Notes: generated by a model from the letters alone, not told the origin. A stretch of DNA of 64,000 nt from Micromonospora phaseoli (GCF_900109115.1 NZ_FNYV01000006.1:62001-126000); one strand, 5' to 3'; positions 7,752 through 16,563 are shown, numbered from the stretch's first letter. Made by a program: numbers and translations.

Positions 7752-9551
7752 ATGACCTACCCCCCGATCGACTCGTACGCCTTCCTGTCCGACACCCACA
7801 CCGCCGCATTGGTCGCCGCCGACGGAGCGGTCGAGTGGTTCTGCGTGCCGCACTTCGCCGGCGACGCCGTCTTCGCCCGGCTGCTGGATCGCCAGGTGGG
7901 TGGGGTCCTCGACCTCTCCGTGGCCGGCTGTCCCGAGCCGGTCCGGCGATACCTGCCGGACACCCTCGTGTTGGAGAGCCGCTACGTCACCCCCGACGGG
8001 ACGGCCCTCGTCCACGATTTCCTGGCCGTGGCGCCCGGCGACGACGCACAGCCGCTGCGCGCGGACAAACTGCTGGTCCGTCGGGTGACGGTCGAGCAGG
8101 GCACGGTCCGGCTGACCGTCGAGGTTCGCCCGCGGATCGACCACGGTGCCCGGGAGGTGTCCTGGGAGCACCTCGACGGGCGCTGGCGGGCCGTCGACAC
8201 CCCGCTGTGGGTCGGCTCCGACCTGCCCGGCGAGGTGACCGGTGGCGCCCTGCGCGTCGAGGCCGAACTGTCCGCCGGGCAGACGGCGGCCGTGCTGCTC
8301 GGCTACGGCGACGACCCCACGGAGCCCGCCGACCCGGACGAGCTGCTGAGGCGTACCTGCCGGACCTGGCAGGCGTGGTCGGCGCGCAGCGACCACACCG
8401 GCTTCGGCGCCGACGCCGTCCGGCACAGCGCGTTGGTGCTACGCGGGCTCTCCTTCGACGAGACCGGTGCCCTGATCGCCGCACCCACCACCAGCCTGCC
8501 CGAAGTGATCGGCGGCGTACGCAACTGGGACTACCGGTTCGCCTGGCACCGGGACGCGGCACTGCTGCTGCTCGCGCTCTTCCGCCTCGGCCACGCCGAG
8601 GAGGGCCGCCGCTACCTGCACTTCCTGATCTCCATCTGCACCGGTGAGCTACTGACCCCGTTGGTCGGCATCCACGGCCGCACCGGGCAGGAGCGGGAGT
8701 TGCCGCACCTGGCGGGGTACGCCGACTCGCAGCCGGTGCGAATCGGCAACGAGGCCGCCGAACAGGTGCAGTTCGACACGTACGGGCACATCCTGGACGC
8801 GGCGTTGGCGTATCAGCAGCTCACCGGCGAGCTGACCAAGGCGCAGTGGGCGCTGCTACGCCGGCACGTCGACGTCATGGCCGACCGGTGGCACGAGCCG
8901 GACCACGGCATCTGGGAGGTACGCGGGCCACGCCAACACTACGTCAACGCGAAGGTGATGACCTGGGTCTGCCTGGATCGGGGCATCCGTCTCGCGGAGC
9001 TGCTCGACGACCGGACGGCGGAGGTGGACCGCTGGCGCGCCGCCCGCGACGCGGTCCACGCGGAGGTCCTGGAGCGCGGCTTCGACCCGCAGGTGGGCAG
9101 CTTCGTGATGACGTACGGCTCGACCGAGCTGGACGCCTCGCTGCTGCGTATCCCGTTGGTCGGGTTCCTGCCCGGTGACGACCCCCGGATGCTGGCCACC
9201 ATCGACCGGGTACGCGAGGAGTTGGAGGTCGGCCCCGGCCTGCTGCGGCGCTACCGGGCCGACGACGGGCTGCCCGGCGAGGAGGGCGCCTTCCTGCTCT
9301 GCTCGTTCGAGCTGGTCTCGGCCCTGGTGCTGGCCGGCCGGCGGGAGGAGGCCCGCACAGTCTTCGACCAGCTGAGCCGGTACGCCGGCCCGCTCGGCCT
9401 GTACTCCGAACAGCTCGCGCCCGACGGCACCGCGCTGGGCAACTATCCGCAGGCGTTCACCCACCTGGCGCTCATCGAGGCGGCGCTCAACCTCGACGAC
9501 GCGGGCGACCGGGATGCGCTGCACGCCTGGGCGGACCGGGGCGGTTCCTGA
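7752..9551 (+). CDS. Glycoside hydrolase family 15 protein (glucoamylase/trehalase-like)
   Basis: A 599-residue cytoplasmic enzyme with the bacterial GH15 layout. An N-terminal beta domain starts IDSYAFLSDTHTAALVA, and an (alpha/alpha)6 barrel carries the diagnostic GGVRNWDYRFAWHRDA segment near residue 256-270. A GEEGAFLLCSF segment near residue 510 belongs to the second catalytic region. Family members hydrolyse alpha-glucosidic bonds of trehalose or malto-oligosaccharides. Similar actinobacterial proteins are trehalases, so trehalose is a likely but unproven substrate. I chose ATG 7752, preceded by CGGAG, rather than the longer open frame that runs back into the stress-protein gene. Confidence 0.9.
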   Translation: MTYPPIDSYAFLSDTHTAALVAADGAVEWFCVPHFAGDAVFARLLDRQVGGVLDLSVAGCPEPVRRYLPDTLVLESRYVTPDGTALVHDFLAVAPGDDAQPLRADKLLVRRVTVEQGTVRLTVEVRPRIDHGAREVSWEHLDGRWRAVDTPLWVGSDLPGEVTGGALRVEAELSAGQTAAVLLGYGDDPTEPADPDELLRRTCRTWQAWSARSDHTGFGADAVRHSALVLRGLSFDETGALIAAPTTSLPEVIGGVRNWDYRFAWHRDAALLLLALFRLGHAEEGRRYLHFLISICTGELLTPLVGIHGRTGQERELPHLAGYADSQPVRIGNEAAEQVQFDTYGHILDAALAYQQLTGELTKAQWALLRRHVDVMADRWHEPDHGIWEVRGPRQHYVNAKVMTWVCLDRGIRLAELLDDRTAEVDRWRAARDAVHAEVLERGFDPQVGSFVMTYGSTELDASLLRIPLVGFLPGDDPRMLATIDRVREELEVGPGLLRRYRADDGLPGEEGAFLLCSFELVSALVLAGRREEARTVFDQLSRYAGPLGLYSEQLAPDGTALGNYPQAFTHLALIEAALNLDDAGDRDALHAWADRGGS

Positions 9552-9602
9552 TCCGGCGGTGCCGGCGGGAACCAGGCCGGGCCGGGGAGCGACTACCGGT
9601 AC

Positions 9603-10403
9603 ATGGGGTGTGAGCAGTGGCGGGAGATCCTGTCGGCGCAGTTGGACGGTGAGGCGACCACGACCGAGCAGCGCACGGTCGGGGTACACCTGGAGACCTG
9701 CGTCGGCTGCCGGGCCTGGCTGGACTCGGCGGCGAGGGTGACCCGGCGGGCGCGGACCCAGGTGGTGACCTCGCTGCCGGACCTGACCGGGGCGATCCTC
9801 GCCGCCGCACCGCCAGCGCCACCGCGGCGGCGCTGGCGCGAGCTGGTCGCCGCCGCCGGCCCGGGCCGCCGGGGAGCCCCGCACGTCGGACGTGCCGCGC
9901 TGGTCACCGGGCTACGGGCCGCGCTGGGTCTGCTCGGCGCGGTGCAGTTGGTCCTCGGGCTGGCCCAGATCGGCCGGGCCGAGCTGGGGCAGCACCTGCA
10001 CGCCACCGGTCAGCACCTGTGGCACGAGTCGGCCGCCTGGAATGTCGCGGTCGGTGCGGGTTTCCTCTTCGTCGCGCTGCGCCGGACCTCGCCGTCGGGG
10101 CTGCTGCCGATGCTCAGCGCCTTCGTGATCACCCTCGTGCTGCTGTCGGTCAACGACCTCGTCGCCGCGCAGGTCGCCGTGGAACGGCTGGTCAGCCACG
10201 GGTTCCTGGTGGTCGGATACCTGATCACCGTGCTGCTGTCGCGAAGCTCGCGGCAGCCTGGTGACCCCAGCGACCGGCAGCGGCCGGAGCAGTCCCGCTG
10301 GCGGTTGCGGCTCGACGAGGCCGACGAACCGGCTCCGCTGCGCCTGCTGCCGCCCTACCCGGCACAGGCCCGGCACGGCCACGACCAGCGCCGCGCCGCC
10401 TGA
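9603..10403 (+). CDS. zf-HC2 membrane protein, putative anti-sigma factor
   Basis: A 266-residue protein. Its first 40 residues are a zf-HC2 zinc-binding domain: C3, then H29-x3-C33-x2-C36, the HxxxCxxC signature of ZAS anti-sigma factors. Four hydrophobic segments follow, roughly at residues 98-125, 142-160, 165-190 and 200-215, then a basic soluble tail. ZAS proteins bind a partner ECF sigma factor in the cytoplasm and release it on a membrane or redox cue. An ECF sigma gene lies immediately downstream but on the opposite strand, so the two converge rather than form the usual operon. Pairing is therefore likely by position but not certain. Confidence 0.78.
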   Translation: MGCEQWREILSAQLDGEATTTEQRTVGVHLETCVGCRAWLDSAARVTRRARTQVVTSLPDLTGAILAAAPPAPPRRRWRELVAAAGPGRRGAPHVGRAALVTGLRAALGLLGAVQLVLGLAQIGRAELGQHLHATGQHLWHESAAWNVAVGAGFLFVALRRTSPSGLLPMLSAFVITLVLLSVNDLVAAQVAVERLVSHGFLVVGYLITVLLSRSSRQPGDPSDRQRPEQSRWRLRLDEADEPAPLRLLPPYPAQARHGHDQRRAA

Positions 10404-10466
10404 CAGCCACCCCGCCGGCACGGGTGCCGCCAGTCGGACACCAGGGCCGAGGAGAGTGCGACGGCG

Positions 10467-11048
10467 TCAGCCGGCGGCGCCGGAGCGGTCGCCCCGCCGG
10501 TCGGCGGCGGACGGCCGCATCGCCGCGATCAGGTCCTCGCGGGCCCGGGCCACCCGGGACCGGATGGTGCCGACCGGCACGTCACACACCTGCGCGGCCT
10601 CGGCGTACGACAGGCCGAGCAGTTGAGTGGCGACGAACGCCTCCCGCCGCTCGGCAGCGAGACCGTCGAGCAGTCCGTGGAGCACCACCTGCTCATCCAC
10701 CCCGGCGCGCACCCCGGCCGGCGTCGCTTCCGCGGCGGCCTGCCAGTCGGCGAGGTTGGCGGTGCGGGGCCGGCAGGTGGCGGCCCGGACCTGGTCGACG
10801 GCGACCCGGCGGGCGATGGCGAGCAGCCAGGTGCGCGCCGTGGACCGGCCGGCGAAGGACGGCAGCGCCCGCCAGGCCCGCAGGTACGTCTCCTGGACCA
10901 GGTCGTCGACTTCACGCACCCCGGGCAGGTGGGCCAGGAACCGCCGTACGTCGTGCTGCGTCGCCCGCACGAACGCCGCCGCGGCGGCCTGGTCTCCCCG
11001 GCCCGCGGCGAGCGCGTATCCACTGATGTCGTCGGTCACGGCTGCCAT
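10467..11048 (-). CDS. ECF sigma factor (RNA polymerase sigma-70 family, group IV)
   Basis: A 193-residue sigma factor with only regions 2 and 4. Region 2 is seen as VDDLVQETYLRAWRALPSF at residues 47-65, and region 2.4 as ARTWLLAIARRVAVDQVR at 71-88. Region 4 helix-turn-helix is LLGLSYAEAAQVCDVPVGT at about 143-161 followed by IRSRVARARE. It directs core RNA polymerase to a small regulon. The ATG at 11048 gives the usual family length; upstream in-frame codons extend into the regulatory gap and were rejected. It converges with the zf-HC2 gene and is divergent from the MEDS-domain pair across an inverted GGGAACC motif that could include its own promoter. Confidence 0.9.
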   Translation of the reverse strand: MAAVTDDISGYALAAGRGDQAAAAAFVRATQHDVRRFLAHLPGVREVDDLVQETYLRAWRALPSFAGRSTARTWLLAIARRVAVDQVRAATCRPRTANLADWQAAAEATPAGVRAGVDEQVVLHGLLDGLAAERREAFVATQLLGLSYAEAAQVCDVPVGTIRSRVARAREDLIAAMRPSAADRRGDRSGAAG

Positions 11049-11078
11049 CGCCGTATTGGTCGGACGGGATCCCCGATT

Positions 11079-11109
11079 GGTTCCCGCCGGGGCCGGGCAG
11101 GCGGGAACC
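11079..11109. promoter_or_regulatory. Inverted GGGAACC repeat between divergent sigma and MEDS genes
   Basis: GGTTCCCGCC and GGCGGGAACC form perfect 10-bp arms around an 11-base centre in the 103-bp gap. Each arm contains GGAAC, the core of ECF-type -35 elements, pointing outwards toward one of the two divergent genes. It could be a pair of ECF promoters, an operator, or a hairpin. Spacing to a -10 element is not convincing on either side. Confidence 0.4.
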
Positions 11110-11151
11110 TGCCTGTCCGGTCGGCGCCGGATGACGCCGTAGACTGCACTG

Positions 11152-11976
11152 ATGGCACGCGGCATGAGTCGGTACGGGCACTTGTGCTGGGCGTACGACG
11201 ACCCGCTCGGGTTCGCGGTCCGTGCCGAGGAGTTTCTGCGCGTCGGCTTGGCCGCCGGCGAGCGGGTCTGGTACGTGACCGACGGCCCGGCCGGACCGGT
11301 CCGGGATCGGCTGCTCGGTCTCGACGGCTTCGCCGAGGCGCTGTCGACCGGGGCCGCCGAGGTGCGCTCCCTCAACGGGACGTACACCAGTCTGGCGGTG
11401 ATCGACCCTGCCGGCCAGGTACAGGCCTACCGCACGGCCACCCGGTTGGCGATCGCCGAGGGCTACACCGGGCTGCGGGTGGCCGCCGACGCCACCGCGC
11501 TGGTCCGCACGCCCGCCCAGCGCGACGCGTTCGCCCGTTACGAGCAACGCGTCAACGAGATGATGCGCACCGAGTCGTTCCAGGCGATGTGCGGGTACCA
11601 CCGGCCGCAGCTCGGGGATCGGGCGGTCGCCGAGCTGGCCTGCCTGCACCCGGAGCACAACGTCGACGACCTGCTCTTTCGGTTGCACGCCGGCCCCCGG
11701 CAGTCGGGGCAGGCCGCGCTCGCCGGTGAACTCGACCCCTCCAACCACGACCTGTTCCGGACCGCGCTGGACCGCGCCGGTCTGGAGCCGGTCGACGACG
11801 AGCTGGTGCTGGACGCCGACGGGCTCCGCTTCCTCGACCACCGCGCGCTCATCCACCTCAGCGATTACGCCCAGGAGCGCAACGCCACCCTGGTGCTGCG
11901 GGCCTCGCGCTGCGGGGTGGCGCGACTCGCCGCCCTGCTGGACCTGCCCGCCCTGCGAGTGGAGGTGTCCCGGTGA
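11152..11976 (+). CDS. MEDS-domain sensory protein with C-terminal STAS-like region
   Basis: A 274-residue soluble protein. Residues ~5-165 resemble the MEDS (methanogen/methylotroph DcmR sensory) domain: it opens with HLCWAYDDPLGFAVRAEEFL and includes GLRVAADATALVRT and a RYEQRVNEMM segment. The last ~90 residues look like a STAS (anti-anti-sigma-like) fold, with LVLDADGLRFLDHRALIHLSDYA. MEDS domains are thought to sense small hydrocarbon-like or redox ligands; STAS domains often bind anti-sigma kinases. Its stop overlaps the next gene by GTGA, so the two are coupled. ATG 11152 is used; ATG 11164 is an alternative. The signal sensed is unknown. Confidence 0.78.
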   Translation: MARGMSRYGHLCWAYDDPLGFAVRAEEFLRVGLAAGERVWYVTDGPAGPVRDRLLGLDGFAEALSTGAAEVRSLNGTYTSLAVIDPAGQVQAYRTATRLAIAEGYTGLRVAADATALVRTPAQRDAFARYEQRVNEMMRTESFQAMCGYHRPQLGDRAVAELACLHPEHNVDDLLFRLHAGPRQSGQAALAGELDPSNHDLFRTALDRAGLEPVDDELVLDADGLRFLDHRALIHLSDYAQERNATLVLRASRCGVARLAALLDLPALRVEVSR

Positions 11977-12932
11977 GAACTGGTCGGGCCGCCGGGCGCA
12001 CCGGCTACCTGCACGAGGCCGTCTGCTACGGCTCGGACGAGGAGCTGCTCGCCGTCGCGGTGCCGTTCCTGGTCGGCGGCGTCGAGGCGGGCGAGCCCAC
12101 CTTCGTGGCGCTCGGTGAGCGCACCGGCGGCCTGGTGCGGTCCGCACTGCCCGCCGAGACGAAGGTCGAGTTCCTGACCGGCGGTGACGTCTACGGCCGG
12201 CCGACCGCCGCCATCCGGATGTACCGCCAGCTCCTCGCCGACCTGGTGGCCGACGGCGCCACCGCGATCCGCATCATCGGCGAGGTGCCGACGGCCGGCC
12301 TGGGACCCACCTGGGACTGGTGGGCACGGTACGAGGCGGCGATCAATCACGCGTACGACGACTGGCCGCTGTGGAGCATGTGCGCGTACGACACCCGCAC
12401 GGTGCGAAGCTCGGTGCTGGCGGACGTCGCCGCCACCCATCCCTGCTTCGCCACCGCCGACGGCGGGCAGCTGCCCAGTGCCGGCTACGTCGCTCCGGAG
12501 ACGTTCCTGCGCCGGGAACGCCCGGTGCTGCCCGACCCGATCCAGGCGGCACCACCGCTGGTCGAGCTTGCCGACCCGACCGCCGCGCAGGCCCGTGCGG
12601 CGGTGCACGGCGCCGGTCAGGGCCGGCTGCCGGGCGACGAGCTCGACGACTTCGTCGTCGCCATCAGCGAGGTCGTCACCAACGGGCTGCGGCACGGCCG
12701 GCCACCGGTTCGATTCCGGCTGTGGGCGGGCGCGGACCGTCTCGTCGCCACTGTCAGTGACGGCGGCACCGGTCCGGACGACCCGTACGCCGGGCTGCTG
12801 CCGTGCGGCGACGGCGCGCCGGGCGGCCTGGGTTTGTGGATCACGCACCAGTCGTGCAACCACGTCGCCCACTATCGGGACGCCGACGGTTTCACCCTGC
12901 GGCTCACCGCCGGCAGACCGCCACTGTCCTAG
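11973..12932 (+). CDS. MEDS-domain protein with RsbW-type ATPase (anti-sigma-like kinase)
   Basis: A 319-residue protein. The N-terminal ~170 residues are a second MEDS-type domain, beginning GYLHEAVCYGSDEELLAVAVPFL and including a WWARYEAAINHAYDDWPLWSM-like region. Residues ~200-319 are a GHKL ATPase of the serine-kinase anti-sigma type: the N-box reads AISEVVTNGLRHG, followed by VSDGGTG and GGLGLWI for the G boxes. There is no histidine phospho-acceptor domain, so RsbW/SpoIIAB-like protein kinase or anti-sigma activity is more likely than a two-component kinase. It starts at a GTG overlapping the upstream stop. With the STAS-bearing partner this looks like a sensor-linked partner-switching pair. 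Confidence 0.8.
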   Translation: MRTGRAAGRTGYLHEAVCYGSDEELLAVAVPFLVGGVEAGEPTFVALGERTGGLVRSALPAETKVEFLTGGDVYGRPTAAIRMYRQLLADLVADGATAIRIIGEVPTAGLGPTWDWWARYEAAINHAYDDWPLWSMCAYDTRTVRSSVLADVAATHPCFATADGGQLPSAGYVAPETFLRRERPVLPDPIQAAPPLVELADPTAAQARAAVHGAGQGRLPGDELDDFVVAISEVVTNGLRHGRPPVRFRLWAGADRLVATVSDGGTGPDDPYAGLLPCGDGAPGGLGLWITHQSCNHVAHYRDADGFTLRLTAGRPPLS

Positions 12933-12950
12933 GGCCTACCGGCGCACACG

Positions 12951-12986
12951 GAACCGCCGGGTCGGCAACTGCCGACCCGGCGGTTC
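12951..12986. terminator. Bidirectional terminator, 17-bp perfect stem
   Basis: GAACCGCCGGGTCGGCA is followed after two bases by its exact reverse complement. The hairpin lies between the convergent MEDS-kinase and CsbD genes and can serve both. It has no U tract. Confidence 0.8.
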
Positions 12987-12999
12987 GTCGCGTGATCGA

Positions 13000-13173
13000 T
13001 TACTTCTTGAACGCGTCCTTGACCTTCTCGCCGGCCTGCTTGAGGTTGGCGCGCATCTGGTCGCCGCGACCCTCGGCCTCCAGCCGCTCGTCGTCGGTGG
13101 CCCGACCCACACCCTCCTTGACCTTGCCGGCGGTGTTCTCGGTGGTGTTGTTGAACTTATCCTCGACACCCAT
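13000..13173 (-). CDS. CsbD family general-stress protein
   Basis: A 57-residue hydrophilic protein, MGVEDKFNNTTENTAGKVKE at its start, with the CsbD pattern of KxxxGxAKExxGxxTxD-type repeats (here GKVKEGVGRATDDERLEAEG) and ending in KVKDAFKK. CsbD-like proteins are abundant stress proteins under alternative sigma control in Bacillus and widespread in actinobacteria; molecular function is unknown. The ATG at 13173 follows a strong GGGAGG ribosome-binding site at a 6-base spacing. The gene is short, which makes it easy to miss. It lies downstream of copA on the same strand but 71 bases away and probably has its own promoter. Confidence 0.9.
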   Translation of the reverse strand: MGVEDKFNNTTENTAGKVKEGVGRATDDERLEAEGRGDQMRANLKQAGEKVKDAFKK

Positions 13174-13244
13174 TGCAGCCTCCCGGGGTTATGTCGCTAC
13201 GTCCAATCAAGTACCCAGCCGGCCGCCGGCCAATCCAACTGAGT

Positions 13245-15500
13245 TCAGGAGACCGGGCGGAACCGACGCAACCGGAGGCTGTTGGCCACCACGAAGACCG
13301 AGGAGAAGGCCATCGCCGCGCCGGCGATCATCGGATTGAGCAGACCTGCGGCGGCCAGCGGCAGCGCCGCCACGTTGTAGGCGAACGCCCAGAACAGGTT
13401 CCCCTTGATGGTGCCCAGGGTGCTGCGGGCGAGTCGGATGGCGTCGACCGCGGCCATCAGGTCGTCCCGCACCAGGGTCAGGTCGGACGCCTCGATCGCC
13501 ACGTCGGTGCCGGTACCCATGGCCAGGCCGAGGTCGGCCTGGGTGAGCGCGGCGGCGTCGTTGACCCCGTCACCGACCATCGCCACCGCCCGACCCTCCG
13601 CCTGCAACCGGGCGATGACCTCGACCTTCTCCGCGGGCAGCACCTCCGCGATCACCTCGTCGATGCCGACCTCGGCGGCCACCGCCCGGGCGACGGTGAC
13701 GTTGTCTCCGGTGAGCAGCACCGGGGTCAGGCCGAGCGCCCGCAACCGCCGCACCGCCTCCCGGCTGGTCGGCTTGACCTGGTCGGCCACCGTGAGCACG
13801 CCGCGGGCCCGGCCGTCCCAGCCGACCAGCACGGCCGTGCGGCCCGCCGCCTGCGCGTCGGTCATTGCCCGCACGATCTCGTCAGGTACGACCAGACCCC
13901 GCTCACCCAGCAGCCGCAGCCGGCCGAGCAGCACCTGACGACCGTCGACGGTGCCGGTGACGCCCAAGCCCTCGATGTTGGCGAAGCCGGTCACCGGCGG
14001 CAGTACGCCCGCTTCGGCGGCACCGGCCACCACCGCCCGGGCCACCGGATGCTCCGAGCCGGTCTCCAAGGCGGCGGCGAGCCGCAGCACCTCGTCACGC
14101 CGCTCACCCTCGCCGGGAATCACGTCGAGCAGGGCCATCCGCCCGGTGGTCACGGTGCCGGTCTTGTCCAGCACGACGGCGTCCAGTCGCCTGGTGGACT
14201 CCAACGCCTCCGGTCCCTTGATCAGGATGCCGAGTTGGGCACCACGGCCGGTGCCGACCAGCAGCGCGGTCGGCGTAGCCAGGCCGAGGGCGCACGGGCA
14301 GGCGATGATCAGCACCGCCACGGCGGCGGTGAAGGCGGCGGCCGGCCCGGCACCGGAGCCGAGCCACCAGCCGAGGGTGCCGACGGCCAGAGCGATCACG
14401 ATCGGCACGAAGACCCCGGAGATGCGGTCGGCGAGTCGCTGCGCGGCGGCCTTACCGGTCTGCGCCTGCTCGACGAGTCGGGCCATCTGCGCCAGTTGGG
14501 TGTCGGCGCCGATCCGGGTGGCGGTGACCACGAGCCGGCCACCGGCGTTGACGCAGCCACCGACGACGGTGTCGCCCACCCCTACCTCGACCGGCACCGA
14601 CTCACCGGTCACCAGGCTGGCGTCGACCGCCGAGGAACCCTCGTCCACCGTCCCGTCGGTGGCGATCTTCTCGCCGGGGCGCACCACGAAGCGGTCCCCC
14701 ACGGCGAGCCGGTCGACCGGTATCCGGGTCTCCGCTCCGTCGCGCAGCACCGAGACGTCCTTGGCGCCCAACTCCAGCAGCGCCCGCAGGGCCGCCCCTG
14801 CGGTCCGCTTCGAGCGCGCCTCGAAGTAGCGGCCGGCGAGGATGAACGTGGTCACCCCGGCCGCCGCCTCCAGGTAGATGTTGCCGGCGCCGTCGGTACG
14901 ACCGATGTCGAAGCTGAACGGGTGGGTCATGCCGGGCGTGCCGGCGGTGCCGAGGAAGAGCGCCCAGACCGACCAGCCCAGGGCGGCCAGTGTGCCCAGC
15001 GACACCAGGGTGTCCATGGTCGCGGCGCCGTGCCGCAGGTTGACCAGCGCGGCCCGGTGGAACGGCAGCCCGCCGTAGGCCACGACCGGGGCGGCCAGGG
15101 TCAGTGACAGCCACTGCCAGTAGGTGAACTGCCACGCCGGCACCATGGCCAGGACGATCACCGGCACGCTCAGCGCCACCGAGACCCACAGCCGGGTACG
15201 CAGGGCGCGCAGTCCGTCCGCCGGTTCGGCGGCGGCTGCCGGTGCGTCCGCGGTGGGTGGTGGTGGCAGCGTGGCGCGGTAGCCGGTCTGCTCGACCGTG
15301 GTCACCAGGTCGTCGGGGGTCACCGGTGCGTCGTAGGTGACGGTCGCCTTCTCGGTGGCGTAGTTGACGGTGGCCCGCACCCCGTCCATCCGGTTCAACT
15401 TCTTCTCGACCCGGGCGGCGCAGGCGGCGCAGGTCATGCCGCCGATGGCCAGCTCGATCAGCTGCGGTGTTCTCGTCTGAGGTGGTCGGCTCGTGGTCAT
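13245..15500 (-). CDS. copA: Copper-translocating P-type ATPase
   Basis: A 751-residue P1B-type ATPase exporting Cu+ across the cytoplasmic membrane. An N-terminal heavy-metal-associated domain has GMTCAAC (Cys24, Cys27). The transmembrane metal site CPC (ACPCALGLATPTALL) is near residue 402. The phosphorylation motif DKTGTVTTGR is near 445, the nucleotide-binding SEHP follows, and the hinge GDGVNDAAAL is near 643. I chose ATG 15500 because it gives the standard family N terminus; the open frame extends back into the upstream gene. It is the last gene of a three-gene copper operon (copZ, His-rich protein, copA) divergent from csoR, so it should be induced by copper through CsoR. Confidence 0.95.
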   Translation of the reverse strand: MTTSRPPQTRTPQLIELAIGGMTCAACAARVEKKLNRMDGVRATVNYATEKATVTYDAPVTPDDLVTTVEQTGYRATLPPPPTADAPAAAAEPADGLRALRTRLWVSVALSVPVIVLAMVPAWQFTYWQWLSLTLAAPVVAYGGLPFHRAALVNLRHGAATMDTLVSLGTLAALGWSVWALFLGTAGTPGMTHPFSFDIGRTDGAGNIYLEAAAGVTTFILAGRYFEARSKRTAGAALRALLELGAKDVSVLRDGAETRIPVDRLAVGDRFVVRPGEKIATDGTVDEGSSAVDASLVTGESVPVEVGVGDTVVGGCVNAGGRLVVTATRIGADTQLAQMARLVEQAQTGKAAAQRLADRISGVFVPIVIALAVGTLGWWLGSGAGPAAAFTAAVAVLIIACPCALGLATPTALLVGTGRGAQLGILIKGPEALESTRRLDAVVLDKTGTVTTGRMALLDVIPGEGERRDEVLRLAAALETGSEHPVARAVVAGAAEAGVLPPVTGFANIEGLGVTGTVDGRQVLLGRLRLLGERGLVVPDEIVRAMTDAQAAGRTAVLVGWDGRARGVLTVADQVKPTSREAVRRLRALGLTPVLLTGDNVTVARAVAAEVGIDEVIAEVLPAEKVEVIARLQAEGRAVAMVGDGVNDAAALTQADLGLAMGTGTDVAIEASDLTLVRDDLMAAVDAIRLARSTLGTIKGNLFWAFAYNVAALPLAAAGLLNPMIAGAAMAFSSVFVVANSLRLRRFRPVS

Positions 15501-15511
15501 GGCTGGTCCCG

Positions 15512-16531
15512 TCAGTCGTGCTCGTGTCCGGGCGTGCCGTGCTCGTCGTCGGACGTGCCGGGTTCGGGTTCGGGCGTGCCGGGTCCCGGTTCGGGCGTGC
15601 CGGGAGCGGGCACGGAGACGCTGCCCGGCTCGCCGACGTGCACCGTGAACTCGGCGGTGCGTACCACCCCGCCGTGGCGGAAGTCGAGGTAGAGCCGGTA
15701 CGCGCCGGCCGAGGGGAACTCGGTGATGAAGCTCACCTCCGGGCCGGGGGCGGTCCACCCGTCACCCGGGCTGCCCTCGGGGTGCACGTGCAGGTACGCG
15801 AGGTCACCATGGCGCAGCGCGACCAGGTGCCCGTACGCGCCCAGGTACGGCTCCAGGTTGGTGACCGGCGTGCCGTCGCGGCTGACCGTCAGGCTCAGCG
15901 TCGCGCTGCGGCCGGGCTGTGGCGCGCCGGCGAGGCTGACGGTGTAGCCGTCGACCGTGGTGCGGTTCGCCGGGGCGGGCAGTGGCCGCTCGGTCAGCTC
16001 GCCGGGGACGGTCACGTCGACGCCGAGCGTCATGGGCGCGCCGCCGGTAGGGGTGAAGTCGGCGAACGCCCGCCAGACTCCGGGGGAGGCCAGCGGTGAG
16101 GCGATCCGCCAGGTGCCGTCCGCGGCCATCTCGGGATGCACGTGCCGGAAGCCGGAGAGGTCGCGCCGGGCGACGATCAGGTGCATCCGCTCGTCGTGGC
16201 TCACGTCGTACCCGGTCACCGGAGACCCGTCAGGCCCGGTGATCCGGAAGGCGAACTCGCTTTTCGGCGCTTCGACCGGCATCAGGGTGTAGCCCCGGTC
16301 GGCGACGAGCAGCCCGCCGGGCAGGTGCCCGGTCGCCCCGTCGCCGTGCCCTGAGTCGCCCGCGTCGTGGCCGGCGGCAGCCGGGTCCCCCTCGTCGTGG
16401 CCGGCGGCCCCGCCGTCGTGGCCGGCGACGACCGGGCCAGCCGGGCCGGTCACCTGACCCGCCCCGTACGCCGCGCCGAACACCGCCGCGAGGCCTAGCA
16501 CGAAGCCGCTCAGCTTCATCGCCGTGTTCAT
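15512..16531 (-). CDS. Exported or membrane-anchored His-rich protein of the copper operon
   Basis: A 339-residue protein. Residues ~7-25 are a hydrophobic signal or anchor. Residues ~37-70 are rich in GHD and GHG repeats typical of metal-binding linkers, and the C terminus (last ~15 residues) is again His/Asp/Glu-rich. Between these are two beta-sandwich-like regions with HVHPE motifs: RHVHPEM and LHVHPEG. This resembles actinobacterial proteins found beside copper ATPases that probably bind copper outside the membrane. The function is inferred from context. ATG 16531 follows GAGGTG. It sits 32 bases after copZ and 11 bases before copA. Confidence 0.78.
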   Translation of the reverse strand: MNTAMKLSGFVLGLAAVFGAAYGAGQVTGPAGPVVAGHDGGAAGHDEGDPAAAGHDAGDSGHGDGATGHLPGGLLVADRGYTLMPVEAPKSEFAFRITGPDGSPVTGYDVSHDERMHLIVARRDLSGFRHVHPEMAADGTWRIASPLASPGVWRAFADFTPTGGAPMTLGVDVTVPGELTERPLPAPANRTTVDGYTVSLAGAPQPGRSATLSLTVSRDGTPVTNLEPYLGAYGHLVALRHGDLAYLHVHPEGSPGDGWTAPGPEVSFITEFPSAGAYRLYLDFRHGGVVRTAEFTVHVGEPGSVSVPAPGTPEPGPGTPEPEPGTSDDEHGTPGHEHD

Positions 16532-16563
16532 CGTGACACCTCGGTTTCCACCCGCCGGCCGCC

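Noticed and set aside
13173..15107. Plus-strand open frame of 644 codons across copA
   Set aside because: It is antisense to the copper ATPase, which has complete P-type motifs. The predicted product is His/Gly/Gln-rich low-complexity sequence.
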